NCBI GenBank assembly: GCA_942159475.1
Contig: OW804102.1
Coordinates: forward strand, 32,866,873 to 32,930,872
Origin: Sthenelais limicola
Taxonomy: Eukaryota > Annelida > Polychaeta > Phyllodocida > Sigalionidae
Length of the DNA: 64,000 bases
Direction of reading: 5' to 3'
Positions 21,177 to 33,370 of the stretch are shown piece after piece (positions within the stretch are counted from its first letter, which is position 1; each line of letters starts with the position of its first letter). The position numbers were made by a program, and so were the translations under genes. The notes under the pieces were generated by a model, which saw nothing but the letters and a program-made list of their open reading frames with translations, was not told the DNA's origin and searched no databases.

Positions 21177-21628
21177 TATCTTACAAGATAAGGTTAAATA
21201 TATCTTACAAGATAAGGTTATATATACCTTACAAGATAAGTTACATATATCGTACAAGATAAGGTTATAATATATATCTTACAAGATAAGGTTATATACA
21301 TCTTACAAGATAAGGTTATATATATCTTACAAGATAAGGTTGTATATATCTTACAAGATAAGGTTATATATACCTTACAAGATAAAGTTACATATATCTT
21401 ACAAGATAAGGTTACACATCTTACGTGATAAGGTTATATATATATCTTACATGATAAGGTTATATATATTTTACAAGATAAGGTTGTATTTATCTTACAT
21501 GGTAAAGTTATATATATACCTTACATGGTAAGGTTATATATATACCTTACATGGTAAGGTTATATATATACCTTACAAGATAAGGTTACATATATATTAC
21601 AAGATAAGGTTACGTATATCTTACAAGA
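21177..21628. repeat. Palindromic tandem array, about 18 units of 24-29 bp
   Basis: Unit consensus ATATCTTACAAGATAAGGTT plus a short AT spacer. Each unit has a self-complementary core (CTTAC and GTAAG or TAAG arms). In the most regular units the core is ACCTTACATGGTAAGGT, a nearly perfect palindrome. Apparent ORFs across it only reflect the periodicity. Confidence 0.92.
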
Positions 21629-23123
21629 ACTTGCTTACAACGTTAGTTCAGAAGCTGTGTGTGTTAAATAAATAAAAAAAATTCCAAAATAGGTTGCGAG
21701 TTAAGTATAAACATGTTTATTCAGTCCCCTTCCTCTATTTTCTGACCAAATCTTAAACCCCAAAATAAATATGCAATACCGACGTACAATTTCAGGATTG
21801 AAGCATCGAGCTTTGCTTGAGCTGTAAATGATAATCCTGCCCAGGATCCCAGCTGCTCATGGCAGACCCTAATATCCCTAATATCTTGGGGTCAAAAACC
21901 GCAAATATCACCACATCAACGCTGAACAGTCCACTTGCCCAATGCAGCAGAGCAGAAGATCAAAGCTGGGCGCGCGAGTTGCTCAAATCAGCACTTATTG
22001 CCCGTGTTAATGTTTCCCTGGATTGCTCTCTCGTCTCGTGGGTATTAACACACATCGCCTACCATTTCCCCATCTGGGGAAAGCAGAATGCAGCCATGGA
22101 AGTGGGCTAACTGGATTTCTTTTTCTTGTACACTCTTAGCAAATTGTGGATTTGATCGAGATATCAAACCACTGCACACAGGCCTGGTTCATTTTGCTTT
22201 GTTTTGCTTTTTTAGTCATTTGATTTAATATTGATATATAATATTTAGTGTAATAAACAAATAACAACCACAACATCTCAGGTTTATTCCTACTCCTGAC
22301 AACGACCACCAACTCCCACACCGTCTTACACCGATACATCACGATCATCCCCTTCCCCACTTATCAACTTAATATTCATCATGTTTAGTTAAAGCTGCAT
22401 TCTCATGTACTATGACCAAATAAACCTCAGAAAGAGTATTCGTATTAGGACTGAATTCAGCAATATTCTGCTGCTGTTGTATGTTTAAACAAGAATTTGA
22501 AGTTGAATCGGTCGAGAGAAAACGGCCGCCGTAAATGTAAATACAAAAAGTCCTGAAGCAAAAGCAACTAAACAAAAACACGCCAGAATCTTTAAACGTG
22601 TAAGGTGTGAAAGAGTGTGAATATGCTTATTTGGTGGGTGAACAGGTTCATACAAGTACGCGCCTCAATTACTTTTAATCGCTCATATTTTGCGTGCTGT
22701 AGAAAACCTGTTGAACTTGTTCGGTGGATGGAGAGGAGTGTCCTATTGAATAGGTTCAGATGAGAACCTGTGGTTCTGACAGTGTTAACTGTTGCACCAA
22801 TATAAATGATTGATAGTCATAGAAACATTCATTCATAATGCATCAGAAGGAAACGCTCATCAGGATTTTGTCTCATAAGCCAAGGCACTGCACCAGAGAT
22901 TGCCGCATGTATAAGGGTTAAAATCAAAGTCAAATAAACATAAACGCATTTAATTACCATGAATTACGATTGGCAATGAATAATAGAATTTTTACCATTC
23001 TATGAATAATGATGTTCTTGATAGATTGAACGGATTCTTTGTTTTCAATTAATGAAGTTACACAGAAAATAACTGGGTTTTTTTCTGTTGTTATGCTCAT
23101 CTGAATATGCTTTGTCAACAAAA
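21629..23123. other. Unassigned intergenic DNA
   Basis: No gene seen. It includes dispersed repeat family F at 22465-22530. Confidence 0.4.
22465..22530. repeat. Dispersed repeat family F, copy 2
   Basis: CTGCTGTTGTATGTTTAAAC, then GAATCGGTCGAGAGAAAACG. It matches 13595-13660 and 32375-32430. Confidence 0.45.
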
Positions 23124-23274
23124 TAGGGAGATTTATCAACCACAACGCACCAACACAACACTAACACATCCACTAACTATTTGTACATGATATCCTCACA
23201 ACGATAATAATGTACTAAAAGTTAGTGGATGCGCTAGTATTGTGTTGGTGCGCTGTGGTGGCTAAATCTCCCTA
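23124..23274. repeat. Foldback element with about 52-bp arms
   Basis: TAGGGAGATTTATCAACCAC on the left is mirrored by GGTGGCTAAATCTCCCTA on the right. The arms also contain ACCAACACAACACTA and its complement, with about 45 bp of unpaired spacer. It would form a long hairpin and looks like a MITE. Confidence 0.85.
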
Positions 23275-23761
23275 GTGTCTGATGTAACATTTGTTTAGAA
23301 CAGTAATCATTATGAACCAAGATATATATAATTATGCTATTACTATATGAAATTTTATGATGATCAGACCTGTGCACATGAAAAGAAATATCCGTTTGCC
23401 AATAAACGTGCATTTTGTAACTGTTTGGTATCGTTAAAACTAACACCAAAAGCCTGAATGAATCATATTTCAACGATAACGTTTTGTTTGATAATTAGCA
23501 GCATCAAGAGAAGATGTAGTGTATTTTACTTTTACTTCAATGTTTGGTCACTGGTCGGTGCAGTTGGACCCTTTAATCACATCCATTAAGCTGGTCCAAA
23601 CTTAGATAGCCATCTTCTGACCACACAAGGAGATCCCCAGGTTCCTATTCGGACTTTGTGGGGGATCTCCTAATGTATTGCCTGTTAATGCGAAAGCATT
23701 GTGATCCTTGGAACAAGCTCAGTCAATGGGAGGCTATTGGGTTGGATATATTAAAAGGAAG

Positions 23762-24068
23762 AATAGAGGATTTGCCTGTCCGCCATCTTGAATCCTAATT
23801 CGCATGATATTATAAAAACTACACAAAATTCCATGTTCAGTATCGGTCATATCAATCTCCATATGTTTTGTATTTGCCATAACACAAGCCACCATCTTTG
23901 CCATCATGTATTAGGTTTTCATAAATCATTTAAACAAGGTATGATATTAGCGAAAATATTTTTGTAAATTTTGGAAGAAATGTTGTGAAACACATACATA
24001 TTTCAATAGAATCCATCCCAGCATGCTATGTGATAGATATGCGCAGGGACACATGCAAATTCCCTATT
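23762..24068. mobile_element. MITE family B
   Basis: Ends AATAGAGGATTTGC and GCAAATTCCCTATT are inverted repeats. The interior (CCGCCATCTTGAATCC, CATGATATTAT) matches the family B copy at 30885-31238 in opposite orientation. Non-coding. Confidence 0.65.
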
Positions 24069-24180
24069 GGTGGAATTGGTTGATGACCTTCGTATATTTG
24101 ACCAATAGGACGTTTCAGTAGACCAGCTTTGGCTTTCCTATAACCTTTTCCTCAATGTTTGCATGGTACAGAGAAATGTC

Positions 24181-24255
24181 TTAGGTCGCCTGGAAATGTG
24201 CAATTCACCTTCATCAATCATATAACCCAAATTTAGAACGAAAATTAAGTTCACA
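24181..24255. repeat. MITE family A, fragment
   Basis: AGGTCGCCTGGAAATGTGCA, then TTCACCTTCATCAATC and AACCCAAATTTA. This is a one-ended remnant closest to the variant at 28427. Confidence 0.5.
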
Positions 24256-25478
24256 ATGATGAAGGTACCTGAGAATCGAAAGGTTGGTACAAAAAGTAAA
24301 ATTAAATCAATCAGCAACCATTATTATCCACAGTAGTCTCCGTTCCGGTTTTGATGTGCTATTCCCTTATTAAACATATCTCTAAAATCTAATGATTTCT
24401 GCATATACAAACCATATTTTCTGCTTTGTATTTTTAAAATAAAAGGAGGTGTGTTCTAACACATGGCAAAATCTTCTTATGTAGTTACGTATTCCACCCA
24501 AATAAATTCCAGATTATAATTTGGGTCAGAAAGAATCATGCGAATCTTAAATGTTTACCAAAGTCGGCTGAGAACACACATTAAATCTAGTCCAATTTTC
24601 ACCTCTCTCTCCATCCTCGCCTATTCCCCGTCATAGCAATTTCTGGATTCTGGATGATAGCAATCGGTCACACAACCCATACATAAAGCCACCATTCACA
24701 CGCCCAGATATCCACATCAATCACACCACCCCATGATACCCACCAATTGCCTTCATTCAGATGTGGACCAATAAAGATCCTATCCGGTTACATTTCAAGG
24801 TAGTATATCATTTCCCTCGCGCCTTCTATATCACACTTATTCGTTGCTTGGGATGGATGCCAGAGGGTCATTGGGGACGGAAGGCTCAGAAAGGGCATGT
24901 CTGTTTTATTTGATTTCTGTTTGTTTTATACTCCTCATCAAACAAACGTATAGATGTATTTAACTTTGTTAACGTTTTTATTTTCGTACATGTCCGAAAA
25001 ATTCAGGCTTAACACTTCGCTCACATTTAAAAGCGTTTTTCTAGGTTACCTACTACCATTCTCATATAAGAAGAGATTCCATTTATTGTTATCCCGATGA
25101 ATTATTATTGTAATAATTATAATATTTAATTCAATTGGAGGCAAATGGATACAAGAACAACAATCTCCTAATCTACTCGTAAATCTGGTGGTATCTCCAA
25201 CTCGATTGAATTGCGGATTAAGACACATTTTACTGTGACACATCGCATTATAGATCATCGTAAATGTCACTGCATGAAGGTAGGCTAGACCCGGGTTAAT
25301 TGTGTCCTTCCTTGCAGAAAACTTCATGCAGGCGACCTACACCTGTATTGATGGAGGGGGGAGGGGGGGGGGGGCTCATTAACACATGATTCAGTAGACT
25401 ACCCTGAGTTCCCTGACCTGGGAAACCGCATCCGTGGTGCATCAAATTCGTATATAAGGGATGAGAACAGTGTTAACA
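24256..25478. other. Unassigned intergenic DNA
   Basis: No gene seen. A G-run lies at about 25353-25374. Confidence 0.4.
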
Positions 25479-25640
25479 GGGCTCCGTTGCATAACAAATC
25501 CTATTTTCTAAGTGTCCTTGCTTATGTAGGAAATTCCTACTAACAATATATATTAGCATTGTCTGTGTAACAATTGCTTGCCTAAAGGTTCCTTACCAGC
25601 GGACTATCTAGCAAAAAGCAGTTGAGGAAGGAAACTATTA
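25479..25640. repeat. MITE family E, left part
   Basis: GGGCTCCGTTGCATAACAAA, then TGTCCTTGCTTATG and GGTTCCTTACCAGC. It matches the full copy at 35179-35357 but the right terminus is not clear. Confidence 0.55.
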
Positions 25641-25761
25641 GATACAGGTTAACTAACGAGTTGGTTGAAGGTACGTGAATATTGCACGAGTTGCATAGCA
25701 ACGACTGCAATATTCTAAGCGACTGGCATCAATGAGTTAGTTAACAGATTTATTACACCTG

Positions 25762-25940
25762 CTTTCAGTCATGAAAAAAAAAATCGAGTCATAAATTTGA
25801 ATTTTACCGGTAATCTTATTAAAAACAGATTGGTTATCATGACAACCCCACGTAAATACCCGTAATAACCCCACTCGTGAAATACGCACTAGGCGCAAAT
25901 CACCCTAAATACATTGTTTTCAGAGCAATGCGTGTATGAT
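25762..25940. repeat. Dispersed repeat, partial copy of 17885-18065
   Basis: Shares TTTGAATTTTA(C/G)CGGTAATC, CATGACAACCCCAC and the ATTGTTTTCAGAG segment with the long copy. Confidence 0.55.
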
Positions 25941-26144
25941 AAGTAAGGATATGTTATGCAATAGATCAAATAAAAGTGTTATCATTCAAACTTAGCAGGT
26001 ATTTATACATGATAATTGTATACCATATAGGATTATCCTACTCTGTGTGAAACGTGTGAATTCGTGAATGAATATTTCATTGTTTCAATGTAAAAAGAAA
26101 TGGCTACATTATCGACAAACACAGTCATAGACTCTCTGTACTGC

Positions 26145-26199
26145 ACCCCCCCCCCCCCGCACCCACACACCTACCCGTCCTCTACCCCCCCCCCCCCCA
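26145..26199. repeat. Poly-C tracts
   Basis: Two C runs of about 14-15 bases separated by a CA- and CT-rich spacer. The opposite strand is G-rich and could form a quadruplex. Adjacent ORFs are low-complexity by-products. Confidence 0.8.
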
Positions 26200-26293
26200 C
26201 CTCCTCTCACACACACGGATCTATAACACTTTGGTACCAGTGTAGATACTTGCATAATTATATACAGAGCAGCATGTATAACACATTCCTGTT

Positions 26294-26527
26294 GGGTCAG
26301 ATCGTCAGAAAATGTACAATTCGCCTTCACCAATTTTCTCAAATAACCAAAATTTAAGACAGAAATGCGTTTCTTAGGCAGTTCACCATAGCCAAAATAA
26401 TATTCATAACCAACACAATGCCAAATATACTAAGATATGTCTAGTATTTATCCCTTTTCCGTCTAATTTAGCAGAACTGACTAAATGTGTAAAGTTGCCA
26501 ATTTTACGTTTTCTGATGATCTGACTG
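26294..26527. mobile_element. MITE family A, full copy
   Basis: 234 bp, from GGGTCAGATCGTCAGAAAAT to GATGATCTGACTG (terminal CC changed to TG). It is flanked by TGTT on both sides, a 4-bp target duplication. Confidence 0.8.
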
Positions 26528-28426
26528 TGTTATGCAATATTGATCACTGTATAATATGTCCCCCTGAGTTATGTGCAACCTGATGGTATGATACGATATA
26601 ATTTACCAGATGTAATGGGATGCCAGACTCCGGATCACTAATTCATATCTTCAGAGATTCGAATCTCATGAATTATTCACCGATGTTTTATATAGGTGGA
26701 TAGTAATTAGATTTGGCAATTGGAATAATATAGTGTCCTTATAAGTGAGTACATATGGGTGACAGCATGAGAAATAGTGCCCCAATGTAGTAGTTATATA
26801 CCGTGACTTAATGCGACTGGGTGAGGGAAGAGGAAAATGTCCTGATGTCTACACTGTAAACACTGTGGGCAGCGTCTTCAGTTGATACACAAAATTAGAC
26901 TTTAGCATTTTCCTAGCATAGTATCAACAGTGGATGCAATAGCTTCCTTGTGAGATGTTAGACGCATTTTGAGAAGTTCTGCACATTAACCTACGCAGAA
27001 TATTATACATATCACACCTGTAGATACTAAATATGGTATATTCCAAGACACTAAACGTCACATAGTTAATGTGACACATTTTATTATTTCATCTTAATTC
27101 AACATTTTTATAGAGTTGGACATGACTATTTGTCAAGACCAAAGCTCACAACATCTGTAATGATATTCTGCCTGGCGCTGTGTCTAGTGTGGTTTTAACT
27201 ATCTAGGTGCATGACTATATAATGTAACTAAAAATAGGAACTAATAACATCGAAATGATAGTCTCTATCAACATATAATACATACACCAGTTGTCTGGTT
27301 TGTGTTTTCTTGTGTGGTGTGCTGTTGTTGTGTTTGTGGTGTGTTTTGTGGATCTGAATGTTTTGTGAGTTGTCTTGGCCCAGTGAGTTACATCCCTAGT
27401 GACACATGTGATGTTTAGCATCTTTGGAAGACAGGACAAAGTGTAGGACGCGTAACGTTTAGCACAAAATACGTATCAAAAGTGGGGACAAGAAAAACAT
27501 CTTATTTTGCATATCAGTGAAAGACGTTTGTCTTTGCAGTGTATAGGCTGCGCTCCACCAGACCCCATGCTTGTTGCAGCTAATATGTATTTTATAGTTA
27601 TTGTCTGGTTATTAAGAACCTATACTGCACAACCTATCAAGACTCTCCTCTGACCAGCTTCATTTGTTTATATGCCAGTTGTCCTGTAATCCAATATCAT
27701 TTTGTCATTAGGCGGTAACAAATTATTTATACATATTTATTCCATAAATAATTCATTTATTTATTTGGGGGCATTTATTCCTTAAATATTGATGCTAGGT
27801 ATACAAAAGTATATGGGAGAAATCATTAAGTGGTGAACAATGCATGTGCATAATCTAATTGTCATAATCTAATTGAAAACAGTTACAGGGTGATAAACAT
27901 AAAAAAGAGGGTGGGCCACTCTCGTGAGAACTGGCCATAACATCGTATACATTACAATATGAGTTTAATCCATGTACCCTCATATATGTAAAAGGAATCA
28001 AGAGCCCTGTTAGCCTCGACTCTCCAATTCATTCCCAGATGTATAAGACCCACTAACCCACATACCAGCCTTTGTGGCAGGTGCTCTGTATATTCCCAGT
28101 AATGCTCCCCTGCCTCGGGTATAAGCCAAGATAAAGCCCACTCATTGTCCACCTACCATTGACAGTCCCATCACAACCTATTGTCCGACATGTAAGTGTA
28201 CGTGACGATTTATACAATGAGGGGGTATATGTCATAAGGGATCAAGTAAGCCTTGGGTTAGGACATGGCATGGCATGGCATATGTATACTTCTGGTCATG
28301 TACTTTGCTTTTGTCCAATGTCATATTTTCTGTTTATTTTCTGATGTTTACACCGCTGGCCGTCAGTGAAAGGAAGACAAGTATTTTGAGAAATAATAGG
28401 AAAATAAGTATTTTGAAAAAATGTTT
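26528..28426. other. Unassigned intergenic DNA
   Basis: No gene seen. It contains the dispersed repeat part at 27090-27195 and a lone terminus-like sequence TCTCGTGAGAACTGGCCATA at 27922-27941. That sequence resembles one end of the TIR element at 58694-60020. A minus-strand ORF at 27952-28152 has no recognisable family. Confidence 0.4.
27090..27195. repeat. Dispersed repeat, partial copy of 18063-18160
   Basis: AATTCAACATTTTTATA, then GCTCACA and TCTGCCTGGCGCTG. It matches the second half of the long copy. Confidence 0.5.
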
Positions 28427-28631
28427 GGCTCAGGTCGCTTGAAAATGTACACTTCGCCTTCACCAAATGTCTCAAATAGCCACATTCGAAATAATCCATC
28501 CAATAGTGACAAGACAGACAAGAATTAAGACATGAATTAAGTTTAAAATACTGTTCAACATAACTGAACAGACCTATAGTCGACTCCATACCAAATATAT
28601 TAACTCTACACATTATCTGACTACCTGAGCC
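28427..28631. mobile_element. MITE family A variant
   Basis: Ends GGCTCAGGTCGCTTGAAAAT and CTGACTACCTGAGCC. The interior has the family A sequence CTTCGCCTTCACCAAATGTC. At 205 bp it is shorter than the main type and has a changed terminus. Confidence 0.65.
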
Positions 28632-30884
28632 ATTTATACATACCTAGAAAGACCTAGAAAGCTTTGACAAGATCTCAGTAACTGGACAACTAGCGAATCT
28701 TCGCCAAATAGGTTCAACCCTGCGTCATAAGGCCAAACAAAATCGATGTGTTTCCGAGTTATCATACCTTACTTTTTTTTGTATTTGTTTGACAAAAAAA
28801 GCTTTAAATAAAAGCAGGAAAACGACTTTTCCTAACTAGGAACTTCAAAAAGCACATTTCCCATGTTTAAAACAACTATTGTTATGAAATAGACATTTTT
28901 CTCAGTTCCTGGGAGGTGGTTTCCTAAAAAAAAAATTTATGAAAAAAAAGTTTCCACCCCCCTACCTAGTTTTCAGCCTGATAAATCGGAAACAGACATA
29001 TTTTTTTTGGCCTAAGAAAGAATGTGTTGTCATAGTATTACGCCATGCAGGTGATGCCCTTTTAACTTGTGTAAAAAATCGTCGTAGAATTTGGGGAATG
29101 CTTCTTTCGGAGCTTTGTAAGGACGGTGTTTCTCTCTTACTAGTAATTAATCAGATATCAGTCCTTTCCCCGTTTTGTTGTGGGTCCCAGGATAATTTAG
29201 ATGAAAGCAAACCAAAGCTTAGCCAAAATCCGGGTAAAGAGAGGAAAGCGTTTTAAATTGATATTAAAGATATGGATAATTAAAGAATTGATTGATTAAG
29301 ACATGTTCAATTAAAGAGTTGAAGACATGGTTACTCAACGACAGGGTTAATTATACAATTAAAGACAAGATTAATTAAAGAATTTAAAGACATTAATCAA
29401 TATAGGCATAATTGTAGGCATATTTTGCTGGATATATATTTATACACTTTTTTACAGCTTCCCAATCATGTTGATTGACTCTCATCTCTCTATATATGCT
29501 TGATCATAATGTTAAGCTCTGTGTGTGTTCACACTTTAATTCGATATAAACATTACTTTGGGGCACTTAGTTCTGTTTCTCTGAGTTATCTCTGACACCC
29601 TGTCTGGAAATATAAATCTTATTTACAAAGATCTCTCATAGTAATCATAAAACAAGTGATTAACACAAATCTTATTTCAGACACTAAACCATTTTTAAAT
29701 CCAAACTCAAAACTGTGGTAGTTATTAATACATCAACATTGATTTTGATAACGAAACATCGATAAGAAATACGGAACATTTTCGCCCAAGGATTAATGAC
29801 CAATAGCTCTAGTATCCTTACAGTACATAACCTCTAGCTTCATATTCGTGAATAGCGTTAATGCAGAGGAGAACAGTGAGGACCTCAAACGTAATTACTC
29901 ATGAAGTCATATCAGCGTACAGTTGTTTGGGTTTTTTAAAAACATTTTGAGCACAATGTTGTAAACACATATATTCTCATGGACCACAGGTTTTCCCAGT
30001 GTATTTCAAGTATAGATTTACAATTGAACGGAAGCAACTGTGGCTTATGACGGGCAAGCGTCCCTGAGCCCAGATTACAACTTGTGCCGACGAACTACGA
30101 CTTATTAATCCGCCTGGCTAGCGCACTGCTGGAAGTTGGCCCATAGAACAAAGCGAATTGTGATGAATCAGCACCAGAATTTAGCGGTGTTGTATAGTGT
30201 ATCGTGTATACTTGCAATAAAGATGTTAATGATTAGAATGTTTCATTTACAGACACTGTATTAAGTAACATTTGAAACTTAAGGTGTTACTATTATATGC
30301 GCATTCCACTTATGAACTACAATCAATATATGTTTATTGTATGTGTATGATAAAATTCGAATTGGTTTCCTGTTAGCTTTCATATATTATGACGATTCAA
30401 AACCCAAATCAAAGGTTTATATTTCAATATTCTTCTGTGCTAGGGGCATATAATAATTTATAGTGAATTGAGCTCGGTATTACTAGCACCGAGTTCCATT
30501 CTCTCTGTATATTTGGAGCTCTATATTAGTGTAAAGATATGAATGTAAGGGTTGCCTCTATTTAGATATTTCTTGTTTCTGTCTATAAGGATATCGACTT
30601 GCACAAATATTTATAATTTTGCAACCTCCTTTCTGTCTCCTATGTTATGATTTTAATTTCACTAGTTTAAAGTTGATAAATATCTTATTTGTGTAATGCA
30701 ATAGATTTATAGAAGTTATTTTCTCTCAGTATGAACTGGGAAAGGCATGTTGATCTGACGTAATGTTACTACTGAATAAAAGATCTTCAAATCAATAATG
30801 TATCATGTATAGACCGCTCTGCATTACTGACATCTAATAGTTGCTCTGCATGAAGACCCGTTCACGATACTGCATCGTCATCAG
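28632..30884. other. Unassigned intergenic DNA
   Basis: No gene seen. The stretch 29270-29400 is enriched in repeated AATTAAAGA-like words. The 105-codon ORF at 28939-29256 has no recognisable family and begins in a poly-A tract. Confidence 0.4.
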
Positions 30885-31238
30885 AATAGGGGACTTGCAT
30901 GTGTCACTGCGCATGTCTGTAACAGTGCATCCTGGGATGGACTATGTTGAAATTGGACATACAAATATTTAGGAACATTTTTACCGAAAATTGCAAGAAT
31001 GTTTTCAACAATATCATAGCTTTTATAAATGATATATTAAAACCAAAAGCATGACGGGAAAGATGGGGACATCTGTTATGGAAACATCTATAACACATGG
31101 ATATTGACATTAGACTATTGATAAATATATAGTCCATGCTGAACATTAAATGTTTTCTATAGGTTTTAGACTGTACCATTAGTCCCATAATTCCATGCGA
31201 ATCAAGGTTCAAAATGGGGGCTATGCAAATCCCCTATT
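30885..31238. mobile_element. MITE family B, full copy
   Basis: 354 bp with inverted ends AATAGGGGACTTGCAT and ATGCAAATCCCCTATT. The interior shares TCATAGCTTTTATAAAT-type and AGTCCATGCTGAACAT sequences with 16787-16893 and 23762-24068. The ORF inside it on the minus strand is not coding by any recognisable criterion. Confidence 0.75.
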
Positions 31239-31824
31239 GTATAACTTTTATTATTCAAAAACACTATCATCATGACATTAATGACACAATTCTCATGATC
31301 TAATACTGAACTTCATAATGATTCCTCACATAGCTAGGACTATAGTACAGCTAAACACGGAAGTAAACAATGCACTCCTGGTTAACATGCAAAAATGAAT
31401 AACATATATCAATATTAGGTTTGAATAACTTAAAAAATTGATGGAAAAGCAACTCAACAAAAACAGTCATGGGAACGAATCAAGTTGGCATTTTGTAGGT
31501 TTATTGGCGTTCCTTATGTTTGAATAACATTCATTACACTCCCATCGGTTTAATGGTTCATACGATTGTCATTTTCATTATCGAAAGTTTATGTTCATGG
31601 TTTTTCACATCAATGTTTGACTTTTAGTCACAGAGATGTTTTACTTGAAACATCTTTGCTTAGACCAGGTTATATGCATATATATTTTAATATCTGGATG
31701 TTATCATTAATTAGACATTTTTAATCAACTCAATCAATTATTGATGACTTCCGGTCTAATGTGAACATCATAATACACTCACTGACCTGAGACTTTCTAA
31801 TAGTTTAAGACATGGCATACTTAC

Positions 31825-31896
31825 CTCCACAAAGCACCGCTAGGTGGAAGTGTTGTAATGGCAGGGGGAACTGGTGTCACGTAGCTCGAGTCAGCA
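31825..31896 (-). CDS. Candidate internal exon of an unknown host gene
   Basis: On the minus strand a 72-nt segment lies between a plausible acceptor (a T-rich stretch ending TTTAAG) and a perfect donor (GGAG/GTAAGTATG). Of the three frames only one is open across it: one base, 23 codons, two bases. The translation is Ser/Thr/Pro-rich (SSYVTPVPPAITTLPPSG) and its base composition is clearly less AT-rich than its surroundings. No neighbouring exon was found in the window, so it would belong to a gene with long introns. It may equally be a chance combination. Confidence 0.35.
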
Positions 31897-32115
31897 CTTA
31901 AAGTAGAACAATCAATCATTCAATACCACCCCCCACGAGGCTACCACCTAAGCTACCACAAAGGCGGGCCATTAGAGTGTAAACACGGCAAGACAAGGCC
32001 ACTTGTTCCAGGGTGGCTGATTTAATGGATGGCCTCATTCCTTATTCCATAGCTAATGTATATATGGGCAAATCCAACGAGACGTGTCCGTGTCAGGCTG
32101 GAAATGGTCCGAAAT

Positions 32116-32175
32116 GTGATGTGTTCCAGTAAAACGAGTCACAAGTCGCAAAATTTATATTTTCCAAAGTGGTAT
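32116..32175. repeat. Element family C, single end
   Basis: GTGATGTGTTCCAG followed by AAACGAGTCACAAGTCGCAA matches the right end of 2051-2398 (read in reverse) and some sequence beyond it. Confidence 0.5.
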
Positions 32176-32374
32176 TCCGCAACATGCAAGATCTCTTAAG
32201 GAATCTGCATGCATATGATTATCAAATATATATACTTTAAAGAAGCATCACCCGATAAAAAAGTAGAAAGGGGCAAAATATTCAAAATCAAATATTATTA
32301 TGGTAGGACATATCTTGGTGACGCACATGAATAACTAAGACTTTCGTAATGTAAATTCCTATATATATACAAAC

Positions 32375-32430
32375 ATAGTTTTATGTTTGTATACAAGAAT
32401 TTGAGGTCAAATCGTTTGAGTGAAAACGAT
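32375..32430. repeat. Dispersed repeat family F, copy 3
   Basis: TTTGTATACAAGAATTTGAG, then CAAATCGTTTGAGTGAAAAC. It is the most divergent of the three copies. Confidence 0.35.
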
Positions 32431-33013
32431 CTAGTGAGCGATCACAAGGACGCCCCAGGTTTTGCCAACAGATGAATTCGGTCTGTTATCAAGTCCAGCA
32501 GCAGAAACAGCTGGACATAAGCTTTTACAATCTCGGTCAAATGATCACCATAAAACATCCTGAAAAACCTGGACAGAATATTCAAACAAATATTCAGAGA
32601 ATATCAAGAAACAGGTTTGGGGACTGTTCAATATGGGTTGGTGTGTGTTACTACACAAACAAGATAAACCAATATTGATATAAATAAGACCCTTTATTGC
32701 ATCGATTACCTTGGGCCAATAAACATGGAATTCATAGGAATGGTGTACTGCCTCCTGTGTGTTGCACTACGTGCTTGTTATGCCCGGTGTATTGTAATGA
32801 ACGGATCTATACAAGTGTTCATGAATATATGTATTCATTTCTGTGCGACTATGTGCTTTTGAATCTAAATTCATGTACCAGTATCTAAAACTGTCTATTG
32901 GACATAGCTTTGCCTTTCTAAGGTCATTCAATAGGGAAAATTTAGCTAAATTGCTAGTTATTGTCTGAGATATTGCTAACTTTTCTCTCAAACAGAAAGT
33001 AAACAGAAGTAAG

Positions 33014-33119
33014 GGCCTAGTCCACTGAGCCGATTCTCATGAGATTCTAAACTAATTTAGTGCAAAAGAGTCCTCTGCGGCGCAAAATCGCATGAGAATC
33101 AGATCAGTGGACCAGGTCC
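33014..33119. repeat. Short foldback MITE
   Basis: 106 bp with arms of about 33 bp: GGGCCTAGTCCACTGA, then CGATTCTCATG, mirrored by CATGAGAATC and TCAGTGGACCAGGTCC. Confidence 0.75.
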
Positions 33120-33370
33120 TGCACTTATAAATATAATATACACAATCGACACGTTGATGCCCATATTTGGGTCTGGGCGGCTCCTGCGATTTGGCCCCGC
33201 CCACATCTAGCGGACCAACCGCGTGCCTGGATTCCCCTACTGTGACGTAGGTTGCTCGAACATAAACAAACTATTCGACCCAGTCACTCTCATACGTATC
33301 ACCGCAGTGCGCGGTTGTGTATTCAAATTTTTTTAATTTTGAGCTGTCTTTGAAGAAATTGATCTTCACG

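Noticed and set aside
21177..21628. Regular repeats that could be taken for a CRISPR array
   Set aside because: There are no unique spacers of constant length, the units are contiguous and AT-rich, and the sequence is animal DNA.
26100..26357. ORFs with runs of Pro or Gly on both strands
   Set aside because: They result from the poly-C tracts at 26145-26199.
28939..29256. A 105-codon ORF
   Set aside because: It begins in poly-A and has no recognisable domain or sign of conservation.
31818..31830. ATACTTACCT resembling the 5' end of U1 snRNA
   Set aside because: Similarity ends after ten bases and no Sm site or stem-loops follow. On the other strand it is simply a perfect splice donor.
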